A stretch of DNA of 64,000 nt from Sclerotinia nivalis. Taxonomy: Eukaryota; Ascomycota; Leotiomycetes; Helotiales; Sclerotiniaceae. The DNA lies in contig JAPEIS010000001.1 of assembly GCA_029531795.1 (NCBI GenBank), positions 5,270,001 through 5,334,000 on the forward strand. The letters run 5' to 3'. Below the pieces are notes generated by a model. That model worked only from the letters and a program-made list of their open reading frames with translations. It did not search any database and was not told the origin of the DNA. The position numbers were made by a program, and so were the translations under genes. Positions 23,201 through 36,143 of this stretch are shown here, in pieces (position 1 is the first letter of the stretch; every line of letters begins with the position of its first letter).

Positions 23201-26200
23201 TCCCCAAAGGCGCCGCTGCCAAGAAATCGGATCCTTATTACAAAAAACAGGCTCTTGCCATGGTCAAATCCCAGCTCAAGTTACGATTGGGTGCAGACAA
23301 CCTTCCAGAGGACTTTCCTCGTCTCGTGAGGCTGCAGGCACAAGATCTTCTCTCAAAGAGAGCAGATGCAGATTTATCACTATTCGAGACACCTGTCAGG
23401 GACCGATCTGAAGCTAAGAAGATGCAACAAGATACCATGCTGAAGAAACTCTTGAAGGCTTGCATCTTCGCGGTGTCCCTTCCTGAATTTTCATCAGAAG
23501 CTACTGCTCTACTGTCTAACATCTGTAAACATATTACGATTATCGAAGTTGCTAGATCATTAGGCGAAATGAAAGTGAGAATGAAACCGTTCGACGTCAA
23601 CGCAGGAGAAGGTCCTCCTTGCATTGATAGCAAGGTTTTGGGAGACGCCATCGTCGAATCTCTCGCTTCTGATCTACCTGCTGTGCGTGATGCCGCCAAG
23701 TTCGCCGCACAAGAAGTTTACGATTCGACAGCGACCATCTTTGGGTCCAATCGCTTTATTTACAGATTGTCATTTTTCGGTCACTTAAGTAGTGTCTTCT
23801 GTCACAGCTGTTACCAGGAAGAATGGTTCACTAAAACTGGTGGTAGTTTGGGTATTAACCTTATGCTAACCCAATTTGATCTCAGTGATAGCTGGATGCT
23901 GGAAAAGCAAGTTGAGTACACTAAAGCCCTTATGCATGTTGTCAAAGACATGCCGCCGGATTTACCAGCAAAGACTCGAATTGCTGCACAGGATACATTA
24001 GAACTCCTGTTGAAGCGATGCGCTGGCAAATCCTCTAAAGCTGATCTTCAACCTTCGTCACAACCCGGACAACCTTCACGACCATCTAAGCTACTCCAGC
24101 TGTGCAACCTTTTCAACGCGGAGGTCTACCACATGAATGGTCACGTTCGTGAAACCGCGAGGAAATCACTCGAGACTATTGCGAAAGAAATTGACGTTGA
24201 AGTATACGAGCTGCTTGCCCACCAGCAAGATCGAATCTTGGCTCCAATCTACAACAAACCTCTGAGGGCTTTGCCATTTGCAACCCAAATTGGATACATC
24301 GACGCTGTCAATTATTATATGAGCCTGAAGAACGACTTCCTTGCGTTTGACGACACCTTGAACAGGCTGCTTATGGAGTGCCTAGCGTTGGCTGATGCAC
24401 CAGACGAGTCGCTGGCGCCAAAACCCACCGAACATCGAACGCATGAGCACATAGTCACTCTCAGAGTCTCCTGTATAAAGACTTTGACAACTGCCATGGG
24501 CTTCGACGATTTTCAAAAAGGTCCAGCCAATCCCACCCGAACCAGGATTGTCAGTGTATTCTTCAAATGCCTCTATTCTAATTCCAAGGCCACTATTGAA
24601 GCGGCCAATGATGCATTGAGAGTTGTCTTGTCTCATTCCAACAAGCTTCCCAAGGACCTCCTTCAGAACGGCCTTCGACCAGTTTTGGCTAATCTTCAAG
24701 ACCCTAAACGTTTAACCACCCACGGCCTCGATGGCCTTGCACGGTTGCTTCAGCTTCTGACCACATACTTCAAGGTTGAGATTGGTTCCCGCCTGCTGGA
24801 ACACATCAGAGTTCTCGCAGACCCAAATACCTTCCAACGTATATCATTCACTCTTGTCGAGCAAAATGAGCAAATGAAGATCATTGCAGCTGTATTCAAC
24901 ATTTTCCATCTTCTGCCTCCTGCAGCCGAGCAATTCAAGGAGAGGCTCATAGACGCTGTCTTAGAGTTGGAGGAAAAACTTCGTAGGACACGATATAGTC
25001 CCTTCAGAGATCCACTGTATAAATACATCAATAGATATCCTAAAGAAGTATGGGCCATGCTTCTCAGCAAGATCGAGGACCAAAAGTATGGGAGGTTCTT
25101 GGCTCAAGTTTTAAACCATCCGGACAGTGCACCTTTACGTGCTGTCGTGGTTCGTAACATAGATTCCTTGATAAAGAGCTGCGGAGATATGGGTGCAGAA
25201 AACCGAGAGACTCGATATGCTGCCGTCATCAATGCTATCAATGTCATGCACTCTATTTGTAGTTTCAAGGGGACCGAACTTTGGATGGATAAAAAGGAGA
25301 ACTTGATGTGGTTTAGGCTTGTTGGCAAGAACCTCGAGCAGCACCTACGCACTAACACTCTTCCACAAAACCTTCGACTGGCAGCAGAGCAAGCAGGACA
25401 GCAACTTATGATCATCTTCACGAAATTCTTGGAATACAATCCTCGTGATCTGGATTCATTCTTCAATCTAATCGAGTCCATAACAGCTGAAGATTTCAAA
25501 CCCAACCAGCCAATCTTTGATTTCATCTACAAGTTTATAGTGTGCAGCGAATCGATCGATTACCGTAAAGCTATTGTCCTCCGGTGTCTGGAAATATACG
25601 TCAGCAAGACTGCAACGCAGAAAAACAAGACTTTCCTCCTGCACAATCTCGTCAATCCAATCATGGCTATGGATATTATGCGCAACTTTCAGCAGCCACC
25701 ATCAGCCAAGAGTTCCCGCCTTATAGACCGAACGATTATTGAATCGATACATACCAAAGTTTGGAAGGTCGGTTTGCCAGATCCCAGTGATGACCTCACA
25801 CAACCAGGAATTGATCATACGCGAATGGAACTATTGCAATTGACAGCCATGCTCGTCAAATACAATCATTCTATCCTTCAAGAAGCTAGAAAAGACATCA
25901 TCAAGTTCGGTTGGGGCTATATCAGGCTCGAGGACGTGATCAACAAGCATGCTGCCTACGTCGTTATTGGATACTTTATTGCACACTACGAAACACCCGC
26001 CAAGATCGTCCAGCAAGTTTACTTTTCCCTTCTGAAAACGAATCAAAATGAAGGACGGGCTCTGGTCACTCAAGCACTAGAATTAATAGCGCCTGTCCTA
26101 CCCAAACGTTGCAATGCTGTACCTGGAGATCGCAATCCAGTATGGGCCGCCGCTCCACGTCGCATACTTGCGGAGGAAGGTCAGAATGTGCAACAGATGA

Positions 26201-29200
26201 CTAGCATTTTCAATTTCCTTGTGAAACATGCAGATCTCTTTTACGAGTCCCGTGACAAGTTCATCAACCTCATCATCGGCTCCTTGCGCAAAATTGCACC
26301 ACCGCAAACAAATCCATCTAACGAGAGCAAGAAGCTCGCCCTGCATCTGATGTCATTAATATGGCATTGGGAAGAGCGACGCGTCGAAGGGAAAGCAGCT
26401 TCTTTGGAGAGGTCTTTTTCCGAATCCCCGAATACAAAGAAAAGAAAACTTGACAGTCTCAATGATGTTCAAACTTCATCCCCGTCACCATCCAGACCTG
26501 GACCCACTTTGGCAAATGATAAACCAGAGTACCAGATACCGGCTGTGATGCGTGCAAAGATGATTAAGTATCTCATTGAATTCATTGCCTCGCTCAATGA
26601 ACGATATCCTCTACCATCTGCTCGAAGCCGAGATACAACGACGTCTCATGGACCAGCACAGCCAACACCTTCTGTCGAAATTTGCAAGAAATCTATATCT
26701 TTACTTTGGAATCTTCTACAGCCTCAGTACTGGGGTGACCTTGACATCGACCTTTTCCCGAACGTTACAGAGCAAGTCCTAGCAAGCGACAAAGCAACGG
26801 CTGCTCTCCTAAGCGAGCGCCCTGATAAGGACAAGCCGGACGATAAATTTATCACAAACATCATCAATACACTGCAGATAGTTCGGATTGTTATCAATAT
26901 AAAGCCTACAAAATGGATTCTCGAAAAAGTGCCAGAACTTCAACATATCCTAGAGAAAGCACTGAAATCTGATAACCCTGAGGTCCAAGATTGCATGCAC
27001 GCTGGCGATGAGAAAATTGATGATGGACGGAAATTGAGTCCTTTGCTCAAACGCATCTTAGAGGCAGTTCCTGATGATACTCCAATGGAAGATGCAGACG
27101 CAGAGTGCGAACCGGAGGCGTCAACCTCTGAGATTATAACCTACCTATCTGCTACAGCTACGGAGATGCTTTCGGCCAATAATTACATATCTGGTCTCAA
27201 TATCCTTTGGACTTTAGCGCAGAGGAAAGCATCGGAAATGGATCAACATATTCCCCAAGTCATGAAAGCTCTGCAGCAGAAATTGGCACGTGAGCATGTA
27301 GGCCATTACACTGCTCTCACGGGCCAGGGTGCCATCCCTGCCGCGATGCGACCTGGCGAGGTTGAACCTGTTGGTCTCATGTCCCAATACGATCTGGAGA
27401 TTCAAACGGGGCTCATGCTCAAAGCCATCGACGTGATATCCTTGCGTATGGATACTCTCGGCGACAGCCGTCGTCCATTTTTGAGTGTCCTCGCAACTTT
27501 AGTAGAAAAATCTTTGAGTAATCCTTTGTGTCTGAAAATTCTAGAGATGGTAGAAGCCTGGGTGTTCAAGTCAGAAGGCTCTTGGCCCACCTTGAAAGAG
27601 AAGACCGCGGTCCTGCATAAAATGTTGACTTTTGAGCAGCGCACGGATCAGACACTGTTAATGAAGTTCTTAGAGCTCGTTATCCGCATCTACGAAGATC
27701 CAAAAATCACGCGCACAGAGCTGACAGTTCGTATGGAGCATGCGTTCTTGATCGGCACAAGAGCACAGGACGTAGATATGCGAAATCGATTCATGGCCAT
27801 ATTTGACAGAAGTCAGTCCAAAACGGCAAGTACAAGGCTCAACTATGTCATCATTGGCCAGAACTGGGATACCCTGGCAGAATCTTACTGGTTGGCGCAA
27901 GCTTCTCAATTGCTTCTGGGTGCTGTCGATGCGAATCACTCCATCCACTTGCATTCGGACGACTTCAAGGTGATGCCCGCTTCAGTGCTTTATGAGACTT
28001 ATGCCAAAGACAACCGGACTCCTACTTTGCCACAAGACAACAGATTCGACAGCCTCATGGCATCTCACAGACGGTTCGTCGCGGAGCTTGGAGATGTGAA
28101 AGCACGAGATATCATTGAACCACTCAGCCAACTTCAACACCTCGATCCAAACATGGCGCATGAGATTTGGGTAGCTTTATTCCCAATATATTGGATTGCT
28201 ACGCCAAAAGATGAACGAAGTGATCTGGAACGAGGCATGGTAACTCTACTCACAAGAGAATATCACTCACGCCAAATCGATAAGCGACCAAATGTGGTAC
28301 AATCTCTCCTGGAAGGCGCAGCCAAAGCGTGGCCCGAGTGTAAATTACCACCGCATGTAGTCAAGTTCCTGGCAAAGACTTACGATGTTTGGTACACAGC
28401 CCTCGTGCAACTTGAGAATGCTGCTATAAAACCAGAGATTAACAGTGATTTGGTTCGTGAAAGCAATCTTGATGCTCTTGTAGAACTGTATTCAGGGCTT
28501 CAGGAGGATGACCTTTTCTACGGGACTTGGCGGCGCCGCTGTGCGTACGTCGAAACCAATGCCGCACTTTCGTACGAACAGAACGGAATGTGGGACAAAG
28601 CTCAGACTATGTACGAACATGCTCAAATCAAAGCACGAACAGGGGCGCTTCCTTTTTCACAGGGGGAGTACATGCTGTGGGAAGACCATTGGGTTCTTTG
28701 TGCCCAAAAACTCCAACAATGGGAAGTTCTTCAAGATTTCGCGAAGCATGAGAATTTCCAGGACTTGCTTCTTGAGTGCGCTTGGAGGCAGTTTGAGATC
28801 TGGCAAGAGCCTGAGCATCGTGAGCAGCTAGATAACATTATCAAAGGTGTCATGGATGCGCCAACGCCAAGAAGAACTTTCTTCCAGGCTTTTATGTCTT
28901 TGCTCAAGCTCCACAAGAAGACTGAAACGCAAGCAGAATTCAGCAAAGTCTGCGACGAAGCCATCCAGCTTTCTATCCGCAAATGGCACCAATTACCGAA
29001 GCGTATTACCAACGCTCACATCCCACTGCTTCAAAATTTCCAACAGCTTGTGGAACTTCACGATGCCAGTGTTATATGTCAAAGTCTATCACAGACTACT
29101 AGTGCTAATCTGGATGTCAAATCAGGTGAACTGAAGCTTTTGTTGGGAACCTGGCGTGATCGACTGCCAAATGTCTGGGATGACATTACAGCTTGGCAGG

Positions 29201-31977
29201 ATCTTGTCACGTGGAGACAGCATATCTTTGCTCTAATTAATTCAACATACTTGAATCTGATCCCTCAGCAACCGCCCAACGCTAACGGTGCGTCCTTTGC
29301 CTATAGAGGCTACCATGAAACTGCCTGGATAATCAATAGATTTGCACATGTAGCCCGCAAGCATAACCTACCCGAGGTTTGCATTAGCCAACTTAGTCGG
29401 ATTTACACGTTACCAAACATCGAGATCCAGGAGGCTTTCCTCAAGCTTCGAGAGCAAGCAAAATGTCACTACCAGAATCCCAACGAACTTAATAATGGCT
29501 TAGACGTCATTAACAATACCAATCTCAATTACTTTGGCCCTAACCAAAAGGCTGAGTTTTACACCTTGAAAGGCATGTTCCAGGAAAAGCTCGGTTTACG
29601 TGATGAAGCATCCGAAGCTTATGGAATGGCGTTGTTCTTCGAGATCAAGCTCCCCAAGGCTTGGGCTGAATGGGGTTACTTCAACGATCGCTTGTTCAAA
29701 GCGAATCCAAATGACTACACATTTGCCAGGAATGCCTTGAGCTGCTACTTGGAAGCAGCAGGTTTGTTTAAGAATGCGAAGTCTAGGAAACTACTCACGA
29801 GAATTCTCTGGCTGTTGAGCCTCGATGATGCTGAAGGTACACTTTCGGCACAGTTTGACGAGTACAAGGGAGAAACACCGGTCTGGTATTGGATCACATT
29901 CATCCCTCAACTTCTCACCGGCTTGGGACACAAAGAGGCAGCCAAAGCACATCTTATTTTGTCTAAAATTGCAAAATCTTACCCTCAGGCTTTGTTCTTC
30001 CAGCTCAGAACAAACCGTGAAGACATGCTTGCTATCAAGAAGCAACAGGACATGAAGGAAGCTAAGAAAGCTAGAGCCCAGACTCAAGCCCAAGGCCAGG
30101 CATCAAACGGTACCTCTAACATCAAAACGGAAAATACCAACGGCGCAAGGCCTGAAAATGCGTTGGCGTCACGTCCTGGAACTGCAGGTGCCGAAAGTGT
30201 TCCAGCAATCAAGACAGAGCCCGGAGAAACGAACGGTAATATCGCCACCGCAAACGGCGCTCCTGTCAACGGAGCCCCCACTAATGGCACGGCAAATGGT
30301 TCACAAGATGTTGCACCATCTCAGGGATCCCAAAAGAAACCTCCCTGGGAGTACACGGAAGAACTGTTGGGAGTTCTGAAAACAGCGTTCCCATTATTAG
30401 CACTTTCCATGGAAGCTATGGTTGATTCCATTCAAAAGAACTTCAAATGTCCACCCGACGAGGATGCATACAGATTGATAGTAGCCTTACTCAATGATGG
30501 ACTTTCTTATGTTAGCCGTACGCCATCGTCTTATGCTAAGGACAACAAACTACCGCCAGCGACAGAAGCAAATATCACTCGCTTTGCGGAGACTATCCTA
30601 CCCCCTCACATAAGGACGTCATTTGAGCAGGATTTCGTTAAGCATAAACCTACAATGTTCGAATACATTCACAAGCTTAGGATATGGAGAGACAAGTTTG
30701 AAGAGAAACTAGATCGTCGCACCTTGACAATGCCGCTCGAGGGTTACAACTCTTACCTTATCGATTTCCGTTTTCAAAAGCTTGACGAGATAGAAGTCCC
30801 TGGGCAGTACCTTCTCCACAAAGACAAGAACCAGGATTTTATTCGCATTGAACGATTCATGCCTGACGTAGATCTTGTGCGTACGATTGGAGTCTGCCAT
30901 CGTCGAATTAGGATTCGTGGCCATGATGGAAGCTTGCATCCATTTGCTATACAGCATCCTGCAGCGCGACATTGTAGGCGAGAAGAACGCATTTTGCAGT
31001 TGTTCAGACATTTTAATGGCACCTTGAGCAAACGAAAGGAGAGCAGAAGACGTAATCTGAACTTCCATTTACCGTTGATGATTCCCCTTGCACCACATAT
31101 CCGGATGGTGCAAGACGATCCAACCTACGTTTCATTGCAGGGCGTCTATGATGATCACTGCAGGAGAAATGGAATTACTAAAGACGCACCTATTGTGTTC
31201 AACATGGAGAAGCAAAAACTTTTGTTTGAGAATAAAGTAAGTTTGAAGGAGGGCGGTACCTATGAAACATTTGTGACTAACCTTTCCCAGCAAAATAAGA
31301 CTCCTGAACAGTCTGCCACTGCTAGACTCGAGACCTTTGCTGCTATTCAAGAACGATATGTTGGGCCAAGTATTGTTCTTGAATATTTCACAAAAACATA
31401 CCCATCATTCTCCGAATTCTGGTTGTTCCGAAGACAATTTTCTTATCAATATGCAGCTCTCACCTTCATGACGTATATCCTACATATGCATAATCGTTAT
31501 CCTCACAAGATTTCAATCTCGCGTGCCACAGGAAATATTTGGGGATCTGAATTGATGTCTTGTATGGCAGCAGGCAAAGCAATTTTCCACAACCCTGAGC
31601 CTGTACCATTCCGTCTTACCCCCAACATTCAGACTCTTATGGGACCTTTGGCCACTGAGGGTATTTACAGTTGTGCCATTATGGCCATTGCACGATGCCT
31701 CAGTGAACCCGAGTTCGAACTCGAACAACAACTTTGTCTTTTTGTACGTGATGAGATGATATTCTGGCACACGAGCAGCCATAAAGCTATAAAAGATACG
31801 GAGTTGAGGCAGTCTGTTCAAACAAATAGCGATATGATAGTGAAGAGGGCATTGAGCATAGCTAAATCACCAGAAGGTGCGCTACCTGCCAACCAAACAG
31901 TGATTGATTTGATTGCTAAGGCAGTCAATCCTATGAATCTTGCGCAATGCGATGCTTTATGGATGCCATATCTATGA
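20208..31977 (+). CDS. tra1: Tra1, PIKK-like subunit of SAGA and NuA4
   Basis: Tra1 (TRRAP) is the pseudokinase scaffold through which activators recruit the SAGA and NuA4 acetyltransferase complexes. Joining 20208..20262, 20353..20510, 20563..31236 and 31291..31977 gives 3857 residues, the usual family size. Exon 1 encodes [18 protein letters not shown]; the joins give [16 protein letters not shown] and [16 protein letters not shown]. Most of the chain is HEAT/TPR-like helical repeats, followed by the FAT region (for example [19 protein letters not shown]), a low-complexity Asn/Ala/Gly linker encoded around 30080-30330, the PI3K-like domain (FLPDVDL-like segment, [15 protein letters not shown]) and a FATC end with ALWMPYL. 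The usual kinase HRD-like and DFG-like residues are absent ([13 protein letters not shown], then [12 protein letters not shown]), as expected for Tra1. The 54-nt segment 31237-31290 is excluded as an intron. Confidence 0.96.
31237..31290 (+). other. in-frame stopless intron of tra1
   Basis: GTAAGT donor, GACTAAC branch motif about 15 nt before the end, and CCCAG acceptor. Length 54 nt is a multiple of three and contains no stop codon, so the open frame runs through it. Removing it joins FENK to QNKTPEQ, which keeps family spacing. Translating it would add 18 residues with no counterpart that I recall in other Tra1 proteins. Confidence 0.82.
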
Positions 31978-33152
31978 TCGCAGACCCTCGATTGTTTAGA
32001 TGTGGATATGAATGGGAAGAGGGAGGAGGAATCTCTATGTATTTCTTAAGATTTTTAGGCGTTATCGGCTGGTGTGTGTAGGAACAAAAGCTTGCTCGGT
32101 TAGTGAGCTTGGGGGAGTCGGAGGCTGGACTTATGGGTGATTTAATATTGGCGTTTGAATCTGGGAATTGCTGGTGAATTAAAAGGAAACTTGAAGGTGA
32201 AACGCTGTATGGATTCAACTTAGGCTGGCATGATATGATAATTGGGAGTGTGTTTGACATTTTGCCAGTCAGAATTGTATACATAGTATTTTTTGTAGCT
32301 TCCGCCATGAATATAATAGCGCTCAATATGAGGCGATATATCTATTATTCTTCCCATGCAGTACAATAGATTTGGATACTAATACTAGAAGATATAAACA
32401 TAGATTCGATCACAATCAAAGCCTGGCGCATAAAATTCACGCGAACAGTCATTGAATCAACGAAAGCTATGAAAGCCAACCCTATGAAGCTCCAAAAACC
32501 ATCGAGAAATACGACTGAGGTACAACTTGGGAAAGGGAAAGTCCACAAGGGTTCAACATTTCATGTCTGGACAAAGTCACATTGTATAGTAATAGTAATA
32601 GTAATAGTAATAGTAGGGTCTTTCTTAATCTTTATCTTTATCTTTATCTTTATCATCAATCACCAATTTATATTTTTCTTACTTTAGTCAAACAACCAAG
32701 CACAGTAAATATATATCACGTATTGAACTTCAATATGAAAATCTCCGAATCCCTTCCCTATTTGTCCATCCTATCTAGTTAGCAAGGTATTCAACCGATG
32801 CATCAACGTTCAAAATCCTGATCCAATTACGAGTTATCACTCTAATGGAGGAAGTTACCAAACTTCATTTCTTCCATCGTCCGCGCAAGCTATGCAATTA
32901 AACGCGTCAAATCCCATCTTCCCATTCCTTAACTCCCAACTAATTATAATTCAAATCATCACTATCACTCCTCGTCTATCGTTCCGGTACTTTAGCTTTT
33001 ATACTTCTTCATGGCTCGCTTTGTTTTGTTGTACAAACAGCATAATCGCGACGTCTTTTTCTTCTCTATCATATCATCATACACACATATAACCGACACT
33101 TCCTCGGATTACTGTGCTACTTCTGTGACTTCTGTGTAGCTATCTGGACGGT
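31978..33152. other. intergenic region between convergent tra1 and the adaptor-motif gene
   Basis: Two 3' ends face each other here. The only marked structure is a pair of hexanucleotide runs at 32587-32657. No supported gene. Confidence 0.6.
32587..32657. repeat. adjacent hexamer runs TAGTAA and TCTTTA
   Basis: About five copies of TAGTAA (to 32617) are followed by about five copies of TCTTTA (from about 32623). They lie in the shared 3' flank of two convergent genes. Confidence 0.85.
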
Positions 33153-36143
33153 TCACCGTCTAAGCATATATCCCAAATCGGGCAACCCACCCACGATTCT
33201 TTTCACAATCTCATCTTGCTCTATTTCAGATTTGGTTTTCGAACCATGACCTGTATAGACAGGAGGTGGAAGTGAGCGTGTAGATGTAGGTGATGGAGTA
33301 GAGAAAGCAACTGTTTTAGGTCTCGGGGGTGCTGGGTAAGATTGTGGTCTCGAGTTTGTGGTTGGTTTGGATAAGAATGTGGAGGTAGTGGCGGGTGCAG
33401 ATGTTGGTGTATCGAAGAACGAGAAATCGACTGATGCCCACGGATCTTGAGTGCTTTTTGGAACAGGTGGTAATGATGAATGAGGTGGTTGGGACCAGGT
33501 ACTTGTGGTTGGTGAGCCCGAGGCAGATGAGAGATTAGGAGGAGGTTGAGACCGGGTATCTGTGAAGGTTGTGTTTGATGATAAGGAAGAGATAGGCTGG
33601 GGTGAAGGATTAGAGATTGCTGTGGCTGATAATGCCGGTGACGGAGGAGGGATTGCAGTTGATTGTATTGGCACTGAAGTACTTGCTGGCGTGGACCACA
33701 GATCTACAATCGAAGGATTTGAGGATATAGGGGATGGAATGCTATTGCCAGATAATAGTGGAGGCTGTGATACTATAGGACTTTTAGGGTTTCCAAGATT
33801 ATCGCCGAGGCTTGATGTCGGCTTGTGACCAAATTCAGACTGGAGCTTTGTAAGCTGAGGATTTGGAAGAGTAATGGAGTTGGCGAACGAATTTCCCAGG
33901 CTCATCGACTTCCTATGTCTTAGCCCGCGGGCGGGAAACTTGGGAGTCTCGGTGACAACAGGTGAGGAAACCATTTCGCCCCATTCATCGTCGTCGTCAT
34001 CGTCATCCGAGGCATTGGACACAGCTGCTAAATTAGCAATTGACATGTTGCCTGAACTGTTTCTAAATGGCGGTGGCATTGAAATTGGTCTAGGTTTCTT
34101 AACCGCTTGGAGAAAGCTTGGAGGTGGTTCAATTGGAGACATTGGTGCTGGGCTTGGTAATGCAGAACTTGATTGCCGTGAATGTCCAAAGGCAGAGTCC
34201 ATCCGGAGAGGGAGAGGCTTCGTAAAGGTATCTGTATTTGAGGAAAAGCTATCAGAAGTGGAAGCTGTTTGTGTTGTTGGCGAGGAAGTCCATCCAAATT
34301 TTACGGCAGGAGACTGTGGTGGGGCTTTAACATCAATACCTGACTCCACTGACTTCGTGGAGTTGTGCTCTCTTGGTTTTGACGATGAACGAGACTTAGA
34401 TCTCGATCGGTCTCGAGCAAGCTTTCTGGGCACTTCAACTGATTCCTTAGCTTCAATTTTCGCTCCAAGCTTCACACTCTTTCGTTTCGAGCCAAGCACT
34501 GTCGCTAATGGAACAGGTGGTGCATTTGGATCATTCCAGCCAAAAAGAGAACCGCCTTTGCCTGTCCCGCCAAGACTAACATGTCCACTATTTCGATCTT
34601 CCTCCATCCACCTTGCCACTATTTTTTGAGTATCTTGCTTGACTTGTGATTGTGCCCATGAGATCCGAACATAGTTTTCATCATCTCCAGTGTTGTATTT
34701 TCGCATAGTGCCGTATCTTGATATTCTGTACCACATCTTTCGTTCTTCGGCGGAAGCAAATGTGTCAGCAATGATAGTATCGGGTATATAAATCTTCTCA
34801 ACAGCTTCATCATTTTTCTCCTCGGTCTCTCCGAACAAAGTTTTCACGGAGCTCAGGTTGATAGAAAAGTCCACGGGTCCTGACGGTCTTTTCTGTAATC
34901 GTATTTCGGAAGGTTCATTATGCGGTGTAGCCAATTCGGAAGAAATAGGGGACTTCATTGAATCATGATTTCCTACCAGTTCTTCGCCATCATCCGACAA
35001 ACCCTCTTCAAAATCTCCAAAATCCCCAAATTCGTCATCATCTTGTTCCTCGGCATTGAAATCCTCCTGTAGCTCTTCATCTTCCGAATTCTCAGGCTTT
35101 ATTACCACGACATGTTCATCATCCGGTTCCGTTGAAGCTTCATCCTGTAGCCTGACATCTTCCACTGCACTCTTATCCTCTGACTCCGCTAAACCATCTA
35201 AGTGTTCGACTAGCTCCTGTGCGCTCGGCGATACAGCTCTGATGGTTCGAGACCTTTTTGGTTCTTCGTCTAGGGAAGTTCGCGCTGAGTCTGGCAGTAA
35301 TTCATCGTGATTATCTGTATCAGAAGGTGAAGAAGACGGGCGCGACGATTCATGCTCTGGCTCTTGTGTCGATGGCAGAACAGTATCGTCTGACTTATGT
35401 TGTTCTTCTTCATCGGCGTCCTCGGCGCATAGATCACTTCCGGATATTCCTTCAATGCCTAACCCAACTCCTTTCTCGCTAGCCTCACCTAATCCAGCTG
35501 TTGCCTCTGGAACTGTTTCGTCCAAAGCAGGTTCCGCTCGCTCGACTTTTGTTTCACCGCCAGACTCAGATTGCGGCACAGTCACTTCGAATTCCTCGAG
35601 AGACCCTTCCTCATGGTCTTCTTTGGTGCATTCTTCAATGGCTTCTTCGATGGTCTCCAGATTCGACGTCGTGGCTTCTAAACTAACTTTGTCTTCCACA
35701 GTCGCAGATGCATCAGAAGAGGCCGCGTTCGCCCATGGATCCGGAGAGGGTTCTCGGGCAATTGCTGCAGGCTTCGCAATGAGACTCGGCGATAGTTTCG
35801 GCACTTCACGCGCAGGACTCGTAGAAAATTTATCCCAACCGGGTGATAACGCTCCAGAATCATCCTTCACTACCTCCAACTTCATTCCACGTTTCGGTGT
35901 AATCCATTGTTCTCCCGCGCCATCCAAGCCCAAACCCCCTTTCCTTCCCCCCCTATCCTCTTCCCAATCACCAAACCCATCGTCTGAAGTCTCCCAACTC
36001 GTATTAATGTTGTTCCTCAGAGCCTCACTTGCCTTCGCAACCCGATTTCCAACTGCCGCATCATCAAGCCTTCGAATACCCAAACCATCATCATTATTCA
36101 ATTCGTCGGCCCACGGTGAGCCCCAAGGATCGTCCATATCCAT
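33153..36143 (-). CDS. 996-residue acidic, disordered protein with clathrin-adaptor-type motifs
   Basis: Single-exon frame of 996 residues with no fold that I recognise by name. Most of it is low complexity and predicted to be disordered: an acidic N-terminal half, an Asp run (DDDDDDDEWGEM) and a Ser/Pro/Thr-rich C-terminal half. Short linear motifs stand out. DPW occurs three times (about residues 5, 135 and 895), FGDW at about 57-60, and FGDFGDFEEG near 370. DPW binds the AP-2 appendage, and FGDF-like motifs bind AP-1/GGA ear domains in accessory proteins such as aftiphilin and yeast Laa2. A central segment that looks folded (MWYRISRYGTMRKYNTGDDE, then YVRISWAQSQV) and the extreme C-terminus (RIVGGLPDLGYMLRR) look conserved in character. 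A role as a vesicle-coat accessory factor is inferred. The gene is divergent from cfd1. Confidence 0.8.
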   Translation of the reverse strand: MDMDDPWGSPWADELNNDDGLGIRRLDDAAVGNRVAKASEALRNNINTSWETSDDGFGDWEEDRGGRKGGLGLDGAGEQWITPKRGMKLEVVKDDSGALSPGWDKFSTSPAREVPKLSPSLIAKPAAIAREPSPDPWANAASSDASATVEDKVSLEATTSNLETIEEAIEECTKEDHEEGSLEEFEVTVPQSESGGETKVERAEPALDETVPEATAGLGEASEKGVGLGIEGISGSDLCAEDADEEEQHKSDDTVLPSTQEPEHESSRPSSSPSDTDNHDELLPDSARTSLDEEPKRSRTIRAVSPSAQELVEHLDGLAESEDKSAVEDVRLQDEASTEPDDEHVVVIKPENSEDEELQEDFNAEEQDDDEFGDFGDFEEGLSDDGEELVGNHDSMKSPISSELATPHNEPSEIRLQKRPSGPVDFSINLSSVKTLFGETEEKNDEAVEKIYIPDTIIADTFASAEERKMWYRISRYGTMRKYNTGDDENYVRISWAQSQVKQDTQKIVARWMEEDRNSGHVSLGGTGKGGSLFGWNDPNAPPVPLATVLGSKRKSVKLGAKIEAKESVEVPRKLARDRSRSKSRSSSKPREHNSTKSVESGIDVKAPPQSPAVKFGWTSSPTTQTASTSDSFSSNTDTFTKPLPLRMDSAFGHSRQSSSALPSPAPMSPIEPPPSFLQAVKKPRPISMPPPFRNSSGNMSIANLAAVSNASDDDDDDDEWGEMVSSPVVTETPKFPARGLRHRKSMSLGNSFANSITLPNPQLTKLQSEFGHKPTSSLGDNLGNPKSPIVSQPPLLSGNSIPSPISSNPSIVDLWSTPASTSVPIQSTAIPPPSPALSATAISNPSPQPISSLSSNTTFTDTRSQPPPNLSSASGSPTTSTWSQPPHSSLPPVPKSTQDPWASVDFSFFDTPTSAPATTSTFLSKPTTNSRPQSYPAPPRPKTVAFSTPSPTSTRSLPPPVYTGHGSKTKSEIEQDEIVKRIVGGLPDLGYMLRR

